A stretch of DNA of 64,000 nt from Spirosoma lacussanchae (lineage in GTDB: Bacteria > Bacteroidota > Bacteroidia > Cytophagales > Spirosomataceae), in contig NZ_SWJG01000010.1 in NCBI RefSeq assembly GCF_005870035.1, positions 124,001 to 188,000 on the forward strand, written 5' to 3'. The translations under genes and the position numbers were made by a program. Shown here piece after piece: positions 16,648 to 25,800 of this stretch. The stretch's first letter is position 1; the number at the start of each line of letters is the position of its first letter. Below the pieces are notes generated by a model. That model searched no databases and had not been told where the DNA came from. It saw nothing but the letters and a program-made list of their open reading frames with translations.

Positions 16648-17142
16648 ATGAAACCCATCGTTTTTATTTACCTCCTTTGGAGACCGGCAGTCTCAGCGGC
16701 ATGAGCCCAGCCCACTCAACCGCTTGTCTGGCACTTTCCCATTACCCGTCCCCATACGGGTATTCTACTGGGCAACGGCACCCAGGGCCTTATGGTTTGG
16801 GGAACAACCCGCCAGTTGACCATTACGGTTGGGCGGGCCGGTTTCTGGGATCATCGGGGTGGGAACGAGTTCACCGCCAAAACTACCTATCAGGACGTTA
16901 AGCGGCTCCTGCGGGCTGGCAACTATGCCGGTATCAAAGAAGCCTTTGCTATCCCTAAAACCGGCGATCAGGGGTTCGGTTGTGCCCAGCAGCTGGTCGC
17001 TGCTGGTATTCTGGCAGGCGGACCGCTCAGGCTCATCTATCAACTGGGCGACCGCTATCTGGTAAACGGACAACCAGCTACCAGTTCTTTATTTCAGAAA
17101 ATCTGTCAGAAAGGTGAGGAAATGGTCCTTAAACCGTTGTAG
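16648..17142 (+). pseudogene. Broken N-terminal fragment of a secreted glycoside-hydrolase-like gene
   Basis: From the ATG at 16648 the frame gives a signal peptide MKPIVFIYLLWRPAVSAA, then an in-frame TGA at 16702-16704, then in the same frame AQPTQPLVWHFPITRPHTG, ILLGNGTQGLMVWG, LTITVGRAGFWDHRGGNEF and TTYQDVKRLLRAGNYAGI. The last blocks resemble the N-terminal domain of large (alpha/alpha)6-type glycosidases of the GH65/GH95 kind. The signal cleavage region suggests TGA replaced a Trp codon (AxAQ). The frame then ends at 17142, so several hundred expected residues, including any catalytic domain, are missing. Family placement is from memory and moderate; the nonsense codon and truncation are directly seen. 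Confidence 0.6.
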
Positions 17143-17194
17143 ACCTTTATGCACATGTAGAGTAATTACCACGAAATTATACCATCATCTAAAC

Positions 17195-17245
17195 ACCGGG
17201 GGCTCCTCGAAACGAAGATACTTCTCGTTTCGGGGAGCCCCCGGT
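17195..17245. terminator. Long GC-rich hairpin, likely bidirectional terminator
   Basis: ACCGGGGGCTCC...CGAAACGA on the left pairs with TCGTTTCG...GGAGCCCCCGGT on the right: about 21 pairs with a single T-G wobble and a 9-base loop. It lies 52 bp after the end of the broken glycosidase-like gene and 21 bp after the stop of the convergent lipoprotein gene. No long T-run is present. Confidence 0.75.
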
Positions 17246-17266
17246 TACCTATATATCGACTTCGGA

Positions 17267-17794
17267 CTAGTTGTCGTCTTTTCCGTCCGGATCAACTTTA
17301 TCTTCGGCTTTGTCAAAGGCATTGCCGATGTTCTTACCGGCCTTTTTAAAGCCAGCTTTAATGTCTTTCCAGGCGGCAGCCGTTGCGTTCTGGGCTTTGT
17401 CGATGTCGTTCCCCAGCTCTTTACGCTCGGCCTCCAGCTCAGCCAGTTCTTCTTTGCTCTCAGCTTTGGCTTTAGCACCCTGACGTTTTATATCGGCCTG
17501 TAATTTATCGATCCGAGCATCCAGCTTGTCTTTCTGAACGTTCATTTCGGCAACGGCTTCCCGGCGCTCGCGTTCAAAATCATCACCTGCTTCGCGCATG
17601 TCTTCACGCGCTTCGGCCGTAGCTTCTTTGGTGTCGGCTTCAATAGCATCGCCCGTGCGCTCCATAGCGTCTTCGGTGCGCGACTCATTTTTGTTGTCAG
17701 AACCGCAGGCCTGCAATAGGGCCAGCGAGGCAACCAGCATCATGGTTCCGGCAACGTTGCGAATCTGGCTCAGGATTAATACTGTCTTTTTCAT
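17267..17794 (-). CDS. Coiled-coil lipoprotein of unknown function
   Basis: 175 residues. The signal ends in ASLALLQACGS, a lipobox with Cys at about residue 30. The mature part is almost entirely charged helix: repeated Glu/Lys/Ala heptads (EATAEAREDMREAGDDF, KDKLDARIDKLQADIK, KEELAELEAERKELG) and a C-terminal segment AWKDIKAGFKKAGKNIGNAF with apolipophorin/YtxH-like character. It is probably an outer-membrane or periplasmic surface helix involved in envelope stability or stress. No enzymatic motif is seen. Downstream of the redoxin gene on the same strand (93 bp apart). Confidence 0.8.
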   Translation of the reverse strand: MKKTVLILSQIRNVAGTMMLVASLALLQACGSDNKNESRTEDAMERTGDAIEADTKEATAEAREDMREAGDDFERERREAVAEMNVQKDKLDARIDKLQADIKRQGAKAKAESKEELAELEAERKELGNDIDKAQNATAAAWKDIKAGFKKAGKNIGNAFDKAEDKVDPDGKDDN

Positions 17795-17887
17795 AACTGA
17801 TGTGTAGTTTGATTTACACGAATCAGGTTGGCAAAGGCCGTGCCAGAAAAACGAGCCGGTCAGAGCCGGCCGTTATCGGTAGCGCAC

Positions 17888-18493
17888 TTAATTTTTCCAT
17901 TTCACCGCGCAACCGATGGCTTTGGTGAGGGGCGACTGGACGGGCCGACCAGCCAGCAAATTACTCACAGCCTCATCGGCATAACGCCGTTGCACCTGAC
18001 TGCCATCCTGCGGACTGTCGTCGATGGTACCAATGTACTCGACCGTGAAGTGGCCGCTGTTATTTTTCAGGACAAACACCTGTGGGGTGCGGGTGGCCCC
18101 AAAACTCCGCGTAACGGCCTGCGTTTCGTCTATGACATAGGCGAATGAAAAGCCTTTCTCGCGGGCGCGGACTTTCATATTGTCGAAGGAATCATCTTCA
18201 TAAGCCGCCGGATCGTTGGGCATGATGGCCAGAACGGGATAACCCTGCGCCGAAAATTTACGATCGAGCGCCACGAGCCGGTCGTCATAGGCTTTCGAGA
18301 ACGGGCAATGGTTGCTGGTAAAGACCACAATCAACCCTTTCTGGCTTTTGTAGTCAGCCAGCCCTACGGTGCGCCCGTCCACATTCTTCAGCCGGAAGTC
18401 GGCTACCGCATCGCCCAGGGTATATCCCTTGGGTTGCGCATTCACCCCTTGCCACGTAATCAGCACCCATAGGGTAATCAGCGCATAGCGCAT
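17888..18493 (-). CDS. Exported redoxin (AhpC/TSA-thioredoxin family)
   Basis: 201 residues from the ATG at 18493, which starts the signal peptide MRYALITLWVLITWQGVNAQ; an upstream start would add 26 residues without a good signal. The redoxin domain has DFRLKNVDGRTVGLADY, IVVFTSNHCPFSKAYDDRL with one Cys in the peroxidatic/thioredoxin position (CPFS, no second Cys), a Pro segment GATRTPQVFVL, and EYIGTIDDSP. It probably reduces peroxides or disulfides in the periplasm, with resolution by a partner because CxxC is absent. Confidence 0.85.
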   Translation of the reverse strand: MRYALITLWVLITWQGVNAQPKGYTLGDAVADFRLKNVDGRTVGLADYKSQKGLIVVFTSNHCPFSKAYDDRLVALDRKFSAQGYPVLAIMPNDPAAYEDDSFDNMKVRAREKGFSFAYVIDETQAVTRSFGATRTPQVFVLKNNSGHFTVEYIGTIDDSPQDGSQVQRRYADEAVSNLLAGRPVQSPLTKAIGCAVKWKN

Positions 18494-18571
18494 TGGTTCG
18501 CTCGTTTTCAACTTGGTTGTTATTTGCCGGTTAGATAACAAATAGACCCTAAAGATTAGTTTGGTAATCAA

Positions 18572-18990
18572 GCTTCATAGCGCTCATTGTTACCGAATCT
18601 ACAGGTTACAAAACAAATAACCAAGCTGTTCCTTAAAATCGATGTACTTACGAATTCAGGCCCTATATGGGTGTGCAGTCAAGTAGCTGGGCCAGTTGAT
18701 CGAGCGTTTTTCCAAATCGCTGTTTAAGCAGTTGAATCAGCCGGAGGACGCTGACGAGGGTTTATTAAGCTGACATGGGTAGATAGATAACAGAGCAATA
18801 AAGGCATAAAATCATCCGTAAGTAAACTCTATTTATTAATCGACTCATCTTACAGGCTTACCCATTTGGCTGTGTACTGCGCCTGTCGAATGCCTTACGC
18901 CTACCGTTTACTCAATTTGCAGCCCAAATTATTAACACCTCTTGTTTACTGAACATCGTTCATTATGTTTGTGTCGTCAACGAAACAGGT
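18572..18990. other. Intergenic region with a possible HTH-gene relic and the tetR control region
   Basis: 418 bp from before the redoxin gene to the tetR start. On the minus strand 18663-18758 can be read as VLRLIQLLKQRFGKTLDQ then LAQLLDCTPI and a stop. This resembles the first helices of WYL-type transcription factors but is flanked by stops, so at best it is a relic. The right end (18942-18971) contains the promoter/operator described separately. Nothing else was recognised. Confidence 0.4.
18942..18971 (+). promoter_or_regulatory. tetR promoter with a candidate TetR operator in its spacer
   Basis: TTG at 18942-18944, a 19-bp spacer, then TATGTTTG at 18964-18971, a full match to TAnnTTTG. 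The spacer holds the inverted repeat TGAAC-ATC-GTTCA (18950-18962), preceded by TTTAC. A closely matching repeat, TAAAC-AGT-GTTTA, lies in front of tolC. An operator placed between the -33 and -7 boxes fits autorepression. The boxes are seen; the binding protein is inferred. Confidence 0.65.
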
Positions 18991-19608
18991 ATGGGAATTC
19001 TGGAACGGAAAGAGCGGGAACGGGAAGAGATGAGGAGGCTGATTCTGGAAGCCGCTCAAAAGTTATTTCTGGCCAACGGCTACGAAAAAGTCAGCATCCG
19101 GAATATAGCCGACGAAATCGAGTATAGCCCGGCAACGATCTACCTGTACTTTAAAGACAAGAACGAGCTATTTTTTGCCCTGCACCAGCAGGCGTTCAGA
19201 AAACTGATCAACGAGTTTGCTCCCATTGCGCACCTGCAAACCCCAATGGATAAACTCGAAGAAATGGGGCGTCTGTACATCCGGTTCGCCTTCGAAAACC
19301 CTGAACTGTTTGACCTGATGTTTATTATGAATGCACCCATGGATGCTATCGAATGCCGGGAAGACATCTGGGATGATGGGCACCAGGCCTTCCAGGTGTT
19401 GCAGAACGTAGTGCAGGAATGCATAGACAGCGGGGCTATCCAGCATCCCGATGCCGAGCGGGCCGGGCTTATGATCTGGAGTACAGTACATGGTTTGGCT
19501 GCACTTTTCCTGCGAAAGCGCATGATGATATTCGGTGAGGAACGCAAGAAAACCCTGATGGACGAAGCGTACGATCTGTTCGTACAGACCATCCGAAAAG
19601 GACTTTAA
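18991..19608 (+). CDS. TetR/AcrR-family transcriptional regulator of the efflux locus
   Basis: 205 residues. The N-terminal helix-turn-helix domain is clear: MRRLILEAAQKLFLANGYEKVS then IRNIADEIEYSPATIYLYFKDKNELF (residues about 13-65). The C-terminal ligand domain carries a WHG-type segment (LMIWSTVHGLAALF). It is the first gene of a same-strand set with tolC, a membrane-fusion protein and an RND pump, the standard arrangement for a local efflux repressor released by a toxic ligand. The two similar inverted repeats before tetR and before tolC are its likely operators. Confidence 0.92.
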   Translation: MGILERKEREREEMRRLILEAAQKLFLANGYEKVSIRNIADEIEYSPATIYLYFKDKNELFFALHQQAFRKLINEFAPIAHLQTPMDKLEEMGRLYIRFAFENPELFDLMFIMNAPMDAIECREDIWDDGHQAFQVLQNVVQECIDSGAIQHPDAERAGLMIWSTVHGLAALFLRKRMMIFGEERKKTLMDEAYDLFVQTIRKGL

Positions 19609-19622
19609 TATTTTTTTACCCA

Positions 19623-19641
19623 TTTACTAAACAGTGTTTAT
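19623..19641 (+). promoter_or_regulatory. Second candidate TetR operator, upstream of tolC
   Basis: TTTACTAAACAGTGTTTAT contains TAAAC-AGT-GTTTA (19628-19640) and aligns with the site before tetR, TTTACTGAACATCGTTCAT, as TTTACTrAACAnnGTTyAT. It lies 17 bp before the tolC ATG, so binding there would block transcription start or early elongation of the pump genes. An overlapping GTTTATAAAC palindrome follows. Confidence 0.6.
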
Positions 19642-19657
19642 AAACTAACATACGGTC

Positions 19658-21058
19658 ATGAGTCTCACGATCAACCCAGTCCGCTGCCTACCGCCCTGGC
19701 CAGGTTCGCTGATGGCAGTAGTGTTTCTTATCAGCTCGCTGCGGCCAGTCTCTGCGCAGCCCTCTCCTATTCTGGACGGCTATGTCCGCGAGGGGCTGGC
19801 CAACAACCTGGCCCTGCGGCAGGAGTCGCTCGAGATCAAACGGGTGTCCGAATCCATCAACCAGGCCAGGTCGCTGTTTTACCCCCGGGTGGCGTTCAAT
19901 CCGACCTATTCGCTGGCGGCCGGTGGTCGGCGGCTACAGTTTCCGGTGGGCGACCTGATCAACCCCATCTACAGAACGCTCAATCAGGTGACGGGTTCTG
20001 ACCGATTCCCGACCAATCTGGCCAACGTAGACGAACAGCTGGCGCCGAACAACTTCCACGACACCAAAATCAGCGTTCAGTACGCTATTTTTAATACCGA
20101 CATCCAGTACAATTACCTGATTCAGAAACAACTACTAACCGCTCAGGAAGCCCGCCGACGCGTAGTCGAGAACGAACTCCGCTATACCATCCGCACGGCC
20201 TATTACCAGTATCTGCAAACCCTCGATGCGATCCGGATTTACGACAGCTCGCGCCGGGTACTTACCGAACTGGCCCGGCTCAACGAAAAGCTGGTCAACA
20301 ACAACGTCGCGACCAGAGAGGTCGTCACATCGGCCCGCTACGAAATCAGCAAGGTCGATCAGCAGATGGCCGTAGCCGAGAAAAACCGGGAGTCGGCGCG
20401 GGCTTATTTCAACTTTCTGCTCAACCGCGATCTGACCGCTTCCATCGACGTCGACTCGTCACTAACCCATATTCTGCCCGAGCAGAAAGAAGCCCTGGCC
20501 GACCTGCAGCAAACAGCGTTGCGGGGCCGGCAGGAGCTGTCGCAGCTGAACGGCTCGCTGCGGGCGGCCCAGACGACGGTACGGCTGAACGAGGCCAATG
20601 CCACCATTCCAAACGTATTCGTAGGCGGTAACGCGGGTTTTCAGGGGTTCGGCTACACCTTCCGCAACCAGGCCTACGCACTGGCCCAGTTCGGTTTGCA
20701 GTGGGATCTGTTCCGGGGCTACGAAAAACGGTCGAAAATTCAACAGGCCAGAATTCAGACCGATGCGCTGCAAACGCGGCTTCAGGAAGTACAGCGGCAG
20801 GTACAGCTTCAGGTCGTGCAGGCCTATTATGACCTCGATGCAGCCAACGAGAGTCTGGCGGCCACGCAGAGTGGCATCGCCAATGCCGATGCTACCTTCC
20901 GCGTCATCGACAGTAAATACCGCAACGGCCAGTCGCTGCTGATCGAGTTTCTTCGCTATCAGAACGACCGGCTTACGGCTCAGCTGCAGCACTCGCTGGC
21001 CCGCATGGACGTACTTGTCAAACGAGCCGCCCTCGATCGGGCCGTCGCCGTAGACTAG
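19658..21058 (+). CDS. TolC-family outer membrane efflux protein
   Basis: 466 residues with a signal peptide ending near VSAQPSP. Two OEP-type repeats of long helices and beta segments are visible: LRQESLEIKRVSESINQARS and LRYTIRTAYYQYLQT in the first half, LFRGYEKRSKIQQARIQ and QVVQAYYDLDAANESLAA in the second, plus the typical GQSLLIEFLRYQNDRL near the C terminus. It would trimerise as the outer-membrane exit duct for the RND pump encoded downstream. Starts 49 bp after the tetR stop, behind a candidate operator. Confidence 0.93.
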   Translation: MSLTINPVRCLPPWPGSLMAVVFLISSLRPVSAQPSPILDGYVREGLANNLALRQESLEIKRVSESINQARSLFYPRVAFNPTYSLAAGGRRLQFPVGDLINPIYRTLNQVTGSDRFPTNLANVDEQLAPNNFHDTKISVQYAIFNTDIQYNYLIQKQLLTAQEARRRVVENELRYTIRTAYYQYLQTLDAIRIYDSSRRVLTELARLNEKLVNNNVATREVVTSARYEISKVDQQMAVAEKNRESARAYFNFLLNRDLTASIDVDSSLTHILPEQKEALADLQQTALRGRQELSQLNGSLRAAQTTVRLNEANATIPNVFVGGNAGFQGFGYTFRNQAYALAQFGLQWDLFRGYEKRSKIQQARIQTDALQTRLQEVQRQVQLQVVQAYYDLDAANESLAATQSGIANADATFRVIDSKYRNGQSLLIEFLRYQNDRLTAQLQHSLARMDVLVKRAALDRAVAVD

Positions 21059-21161
21059 GCCCGGCGCTGTGCGCGTGGTCATGCAAACAAACGCATTCCA
21101 ACGGCGCCTGACGTCCTCAGGTGCTGCCCATCATAAAACGTTGCCATAAATCAGGTAAGCC

Positions 21162-22247
21162 ATGAAACCTCTACAGCTTATTACTTTCCTCCTGCTGGCC
21201 GTAGCCGCCTGGTCGTGCGGCAGTCAGGCCAATGATACGACCCAGGCTAAAACCGCCGATGCCACAGGGGCCGACGATGCCGTGATTGCGGTTAAACTCA
21301 CCCCCGTTCGGACGGTAGTGCGGTCTGAGCCGGTGGTGGCCTCGGGACTGGTGTCTTCGTCCGAAGAAGCCCGACTTTCGTTCAAGGTCGGTGGTATTAT
21401 TAATCAGATGCTGGTCGACGAAGGCCAGTCGGTCCGGAAAGGGCAGCTGCTGGCTACGCTCGATCTGACCGAGATCAACGCGCAGGTCAGCCAGGCCCAG
21501 CTCGCCAGCGAAAAGGCTGACCGTGATCTTAACCGGGTCAAAAGCCTCTACGCCGATACAGCCGCTACGCTGGAGCAGCTTCAGAACGCCACGACCGGTC
21601 AGCATGTAGCCCGGCAGAACCTGACCATTGCTCAGTTCAACCGCAGCTTTGCCCAGATTCGGTCATCGGTCGATGGTACGGTAACGCGTAAGGTGACCAA
21701 CGCCGGGGAGTACGTAGCACCCGGCGCGTCGGTTTACCTGATTTCGGGCAACCGGCCGGGAAACTGGGTAGTACGCGTGGGTGTATCGGACAAAGACTGG
21801 GCCCGGCTCCGACTTGGCAATCGCGCTACCGTTACCCTCGACGCTTACCCCGACCAGCGTTTCAACGGCACCGTTACCGAACTGGCGCAGGCCGCCGACC
21901 CGACCAGCAAGCTCTATGAGGTAGAAGTGCGGATCAGCCCGGCCGGTGGGGTAAAGCTGGCGCCGGGTTTGTTTGGCAAGGTAACGCTGGTACCGGCGCA
22001 GAGCCGATCCTATACCGTGGTTCCGGTGGAGGCTATCGTAGAAGGGAATGGTAAAGACGGTTTTGTCTATACGCTGGCTTCAGCCAGCCCGGCCAGCCGC
22101 GTCACCAAAGTGCGAAAAGTGCCGGTACAGATCGGCTACCTCGACGGCGCCAACGTACTGCTCACCAATGGCCTGTCGGCCACGAGCCAGGTCGTTACGG
22201 CCGGTTCGGCCTTCCTGACCGAAGAGTCGAGCGTGGTGGTGCGATGA
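21162..22247 (+). CDS. RND efflux periplasmic adaptor (membrane-fusion) lipoprotein
   Basis: 361 residues. Lipoprotein signal MKPLQLITFLLLAVAAWSC. Order: barrel/lipoyl half (EARLSFKVGGIINQMLVDEG, SVRKGQLLATLDLTEI), helical hairpin (QLASEKADRDLNRVKSLYAD), second lipoyl half (IRSSVDGTVTRKVTNAGEYV), beta-barrel (RATVTLDAYPDQRFNGTV) and membrane-proximal part with VVPVEAIVEGNGKDGFVY. It links the pump to TolC. The gene ends 1 bp before the stop of an antisense toxin gene, and 604 bp before the pump gene, so the operon is interrupted physically though not in orientation. Confidence 0.93.
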   Translation: MKPLQLITFLLLAVAAWSCGSQANDTTQAKTADATGADDAVIAVKLTPVRTVVRSEPVVASGLVSSSEEARLSFKVGGIINQMLVDEGQSVRKGQLLATLDLTEINAQVSQAQLASEKADRDLNRVKSLYADTAATLEQLQNATTGQHVARQNLTIAQFNRSFAQIRSSVDGTVTRKVTNAGEYVAPGASVYLISGNRPGNWVVRVGVSDKDWARLRLGNRATVTLDAYPDQRFNGTVTELAQAADPTSKLYEVEVRISPAGGVKLAPGLFGKVTLVPAQSRSYTVVPVEAIVEGNGKDGFVYTLASASPASRVTKVRKVPVQIGYLDGANVLLTNGLSATSQVVTAGSAFLTEESSVVVR

Positions 22248-22248
22248 G

Positions 22249-22599
22249 CTACTGTAAGAGTTTGCCCAACTCGGCCGAAATCAGCTGTCTGAATGACGGC
22301 GAAACGGCAGAAAACTTGTGTAGAATGAGCGATTCATTGAGCAGAAACACCTTATAGAAACGCACAAAGCTGCTCAGTGGCAGCGGGGCGCCAACATAAT
22401 CAGCGGCCGTAATCGGAATCGACAGTCCATCGTATTTGACCTGACTGGTGATCATAACTAATAAATAGTCGCCGGTTTGATTGATGGTCGTGTTCGATAG
22501 AATCAGCGCCGGACGCCGTTTGGTCTGCGAAACATCCGTAAACGGAAAGTCAACGACTACAATGTCGCCCTGTTGATAGGCAGGCCTGGGAGGAGTCAT
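22249..22599 (-). CDS. PemK/MazF-family toxin
   Basis: 116 residues from the ATG at 22599, which overlaps the antitoxin stop as ATGA. Family features: QQGDIVVVDFPFTDVSQTKRRPALILSN at the start (beta hairpin with the RRPALIL core), DYLLVMITSQ, and SFVRFYKVFLLNESLI near the middle, with a C-terminal helix. MazF/PemK toxins are sequence-specific mRNA endoribonucleases. The orientation is opposite to the efflux genes that flank it, and its stop is 1 bp from the adaptor stop. Longer upstream readings of this frame overlap the antitoxin and are not credible. Confidence 0.9.
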   Translation of the reverse strand: MTPPRPAYQQGDIVVVDFPFTDVSQTKRRPALILSNTTINQTGDYLLVMITSQVKYDGLSIPITAADYVGAPLPLSSFVRFYKVFLLNESLILHKFSAVSPSFRQLISAELGKLLQ

Positions 22600-22787
22600 A
22601 AGAGCGAGTCCCAGCGTTGGTCTTCCGGACTGTCCCATTCCTCTGCCAGCGACGGTTGAGCCAGCAGCGTCACCTCGTCGGGCAGCCGGACCCGCTCGAC
22701 GCGTTCTACGCCATCCATGTCCTGCAGAAGCTGCTCGACCTGGCTCCGTTTGGCTTCGTCGCGAACGGTGACAACTAATGTTTCCAT
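22596..22787 (-). CDS. Antitoxin of the PemK/MazF-type pair
   Basis: 63 residues, METLVVTVRDEAKRSQVEQL then LQDMDGVERVERVRLP and an acidic tail EEWDSPEDQRWDSLL. The size, acidic C terminus and 4-bp ATGA overlap with the toxin gene behind it are standard for type II antitoxins that mask the toxin RNA-binding site. The family is not one I can name with certainty. It is read from a promoter-like TTTG-19-TATATTTC within the short gap to the pump gene. Confidence 0.82.
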   Translation of the reverse strand: METLVVTVRDEAKRSQVEQLLQDMDGVERVERVRLPDEVTLLAQPSLAEEWDSPEDQRWDSLL

Positions 22788-22806
22788 GACTATCAGTTCT
22801 TTTTTT

Positions 22807-22837
22807 GAAATATACGCCTTTGTTCTGTAACACCAAA
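22807..22837 (-). promoter_or_regulatory. Promoter for the toxin-antitoxin operon
   Basis: On the minus strand: TTTG (22837-22834), exactly 19 bp, then TATATTTC (22814-22807), seven of eight positions of TTTG-N19-TAnnTTTG. The -7 box is 19 bp before the antitoxin ATG. The same 64-bp gap must also hold the start region of the divergent RND pump gene. Confidence 0.55.
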
Positions 22838-22851
22838 ACGCGCTTACCCGT

Positions 22852-25800
22852 ATGAATCTCGCGCAATTTTCTGTAAAAAACTGGCAGTTTATGCTGGTGC
22901 TTTTCCTGGGCGTAGCTGCGCTTGGGGTGAACTCGCTGCTCAACATGCCCCGGGGCGAAGACCCTGAATTTGTAGCGCCCCAGTTTTCAGTGGTCGTTGT
23001 GTATCCCGGCACCGATGCGCTCGATATGGAAGAGCTGGTGGTTGATCCGGCCGAGAAACGTTTTAACGAACTCGATAATATCAAACATGTCGTTACCAAT
23101 GTCGACGATGGGGTGGCGGCTTTCCGGATCGAGTACGAATACGAACAGGACCCTGACGAAAAATACCAGGAGGTTGTGCGCGAGGTGAATGCCCTGCGCA
23201 GCGAACTCCCCGCCGACATATTCAGCATCAAAATTCTGAAGTTTTCGCCGTCCGATGTCAACATAGTGCAGGTAGCCCTTCAGTCAGAAGTAGCCTCCGA
23301 CAAGGAGCTGGGCCAGTACGCCGAAAACCTGCGCGAACAGCTCGAAAAGGTAAAAAGCCTCAAAAACGTGAGTGACTGGGGCTACCCCAAAGGCGTAGTG
23401 CGGGTATCGCTCAACATCGAGAAAATGGCCCAGGAAGGGATACCGACCAACCGGGTCGTGGGCGCCCTCCAGGCCGAAAATACCAACGTGCCCGGCGGCA
23501 GCGTACAGGTCGGCACCCGTAAGTTCAACGTGAAAACGGCGGGTAAATACGAGTCGCTCGACCAGATCCGCAACACCATCGTGTCGACCAGCGGGCAGAA
23601 AATCGTTTACCTCCGTGACATTGCTGACGTGTCGGAAAACCTCGACGACGAAACCCACATCACCCGGCTCGACGGGCACCGCGCCGTGCTGGTAACGGCC
23701 AGCCAGAAAATTGGGGAGAACATCCAGAAAGTAGGGGAACAGATAAACCCGATCATCGACAACTTCGCCCGGTCGCTGCCGCCCCATATCAAACTCACCA
23801 AGAACTTCGACCAGGCCGCCAGCGTGAACAAACGGCTCGGCCACTTCGTACAGGATTTTGTCATCGCTATTCTGCTCGTGTCGCTGACGCTGCTGCCGCT
23901 GGGCTTTCGGGCCGCTGTGGTGGTGATGATCTCGATACCGCTGTCGCTGGCCATTGGGCTGACGCTGCTCAACGCGCTGGGGTTTAGCATCAATCAGCTG
24001 AGCATCGTAGGGCTGATCGTAGCGCTGGGTATTCTGGTCGACGATAGCATCGTGGTGGTCGAGAACATCGAGCGATACCTCCGCGAGGGCTACTCCAGGA
24101 AAGAGGCCGCCATCCGGGCTACGAGCCAGATCACCCTGGCCGTCATTGGCTGTACCACAACACTGATCCTGGCCTTTTTGCCGCTGCTGTTCCTGCCCGA
24201 AGGCTCGGGCGATTTTATCCGGTCGCTACCGATGGCCGTTGTCATGACGGTGCTGGCATCACTGATCGTATCGCTGACGATTGTGCCGTTCCTGAGCAGC
24301 CGCATCCTGAAAGAGTCGCACAATCCGGACGGCAATATTTTTCTGCGGGCGCTGAAACGACTCATCAGCGGTTCCTACAGCCGCCTGCTGCACGCGGCCC
24401 TGCGCAGACCAGTGGTTACGCTGCTGGTAGCGCTGGCTATTTTCGGACTGGCGCTGTCGCAGGCGGGCCGGGCGGGGTTTGCCTTGTTTCCGGCTTCCGA
24501 AAAACCGCAGTTTCTGATCAATATCGAGACTCCTGAAGGCAGCAGCCTGAGCGAGACTAACCGCGTGGCTCGTTATGTGGAAAGCCAGCTGAAAAACGAA
24601 CCCGCCATCCGCCACTTCACTACCAATGTAGGCAAGGGGAACCCGCGCATTTATTACAACATCATTCAGCGGAACGAGTCGGCTAACTTCTCGCAGTTCT
24701 TTGTGCAGCTGACCGACATCGAACCGGCTGAAAAACGCGCCATCATCGATAAATACCGCGAGCGGTTTGCCCACTACCCCAACGCCCGTATTGAAGTGAA
24801 AGACTTCGAGCAGGGCCCGGCCCAGGAAGCTCCGGTCGCCATCCGCATTTTCGGCGAGAACCTAGACACCCTGCGGTCGGTAGCGGCCCGGGTCGAGACA
24901 GTACTCAAGCAGACGCCCGGTACCATTTACGTCAACAACCCGCTGGCCAACCGTAAGACGGACATGCGCATCAACGTCAACAAAGAGAAAGCCGGGTTGC
25001 TGGGTCTGTCTATTGCCGACATCAACCGCACCATCCGGCTGGCCGTGGCGGGGCTGAACGCCGGCACGTTTAAAGCGCCCAACTCCGACGATGAATACAC
25101 GATTACCGTTACCCTTCCCAAAGGCCGCATCACCGACCCGACGGTACTCAACAATCTGTACGTGAATACCCTGACGGGCGCGGCCGTACCACTACGGCAG
25201 GTAGCCGACCTTCAGTTCGAGACGGGCACCAGCCAGATTCGCCACTACGATAAAGACCGATTCGTAACGGTGACGGGCTTTGTCAAGACAGGGTATCTGG
25301 TCGATAATGTGTATACCGATGTGTTGCAGAAGCTGGATGCGATGAAGTTTCCGGCCGGGTTCCGGTACGTAGCTGCGGGCGAGCTGGAGAGCCGCGAACA
25401 GTCGTTTGGCGGGCTGGGTACCATTATTCTGGTTACGGTTTTCGGCTTTCTGGCCGTGCTGATTCTGGAGTTCGGCACCCTGAAAAGCACGCTTATTGTG
25501 CTGTCGGTCATTCCGCTGGGCATCATCGGGGCCATTGCGGCTCTGCTGCTGACGGGCAATCCATTCTCGTTCGTAGCCATCATCGGTCTGATCGCGCTGA
25601 TCGGTATCGAGGTCAAAAACTCGATTCTGCTGGTTGATTTCACGAATCACCTGCGCGAAGAAGGTATGCCGCTGGTCGAAGCCATCGAACACGCGGGCGA
25701 AGTTCGGTTTGTTCCCATCGTACTCACCTCACTGACGGCCATCGGCGGGCTGATGCCCCTGGCGCTGGAAGGCAACCCGCTCTACAGCCCACTGGCCTGG

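Noticed and set aside
16702..16704. TGA in the glycosidase-like frame as a selenocysteine codon
   Set aside because: It is at the signal-peptide cleavage region, no SECIS-like hairpin follows it, and the gene is truncated anyway. A Trp-to-stop change is simpler.
22600..22866. Longer upstream start for the PemK-like toxin (205 residues)
   Set aside because: The extra residues overlap the antitoxin gene in another frame and are Arg/Ala/Gly-rich; the ATG at 22599 forms the standard ATGA overlap.
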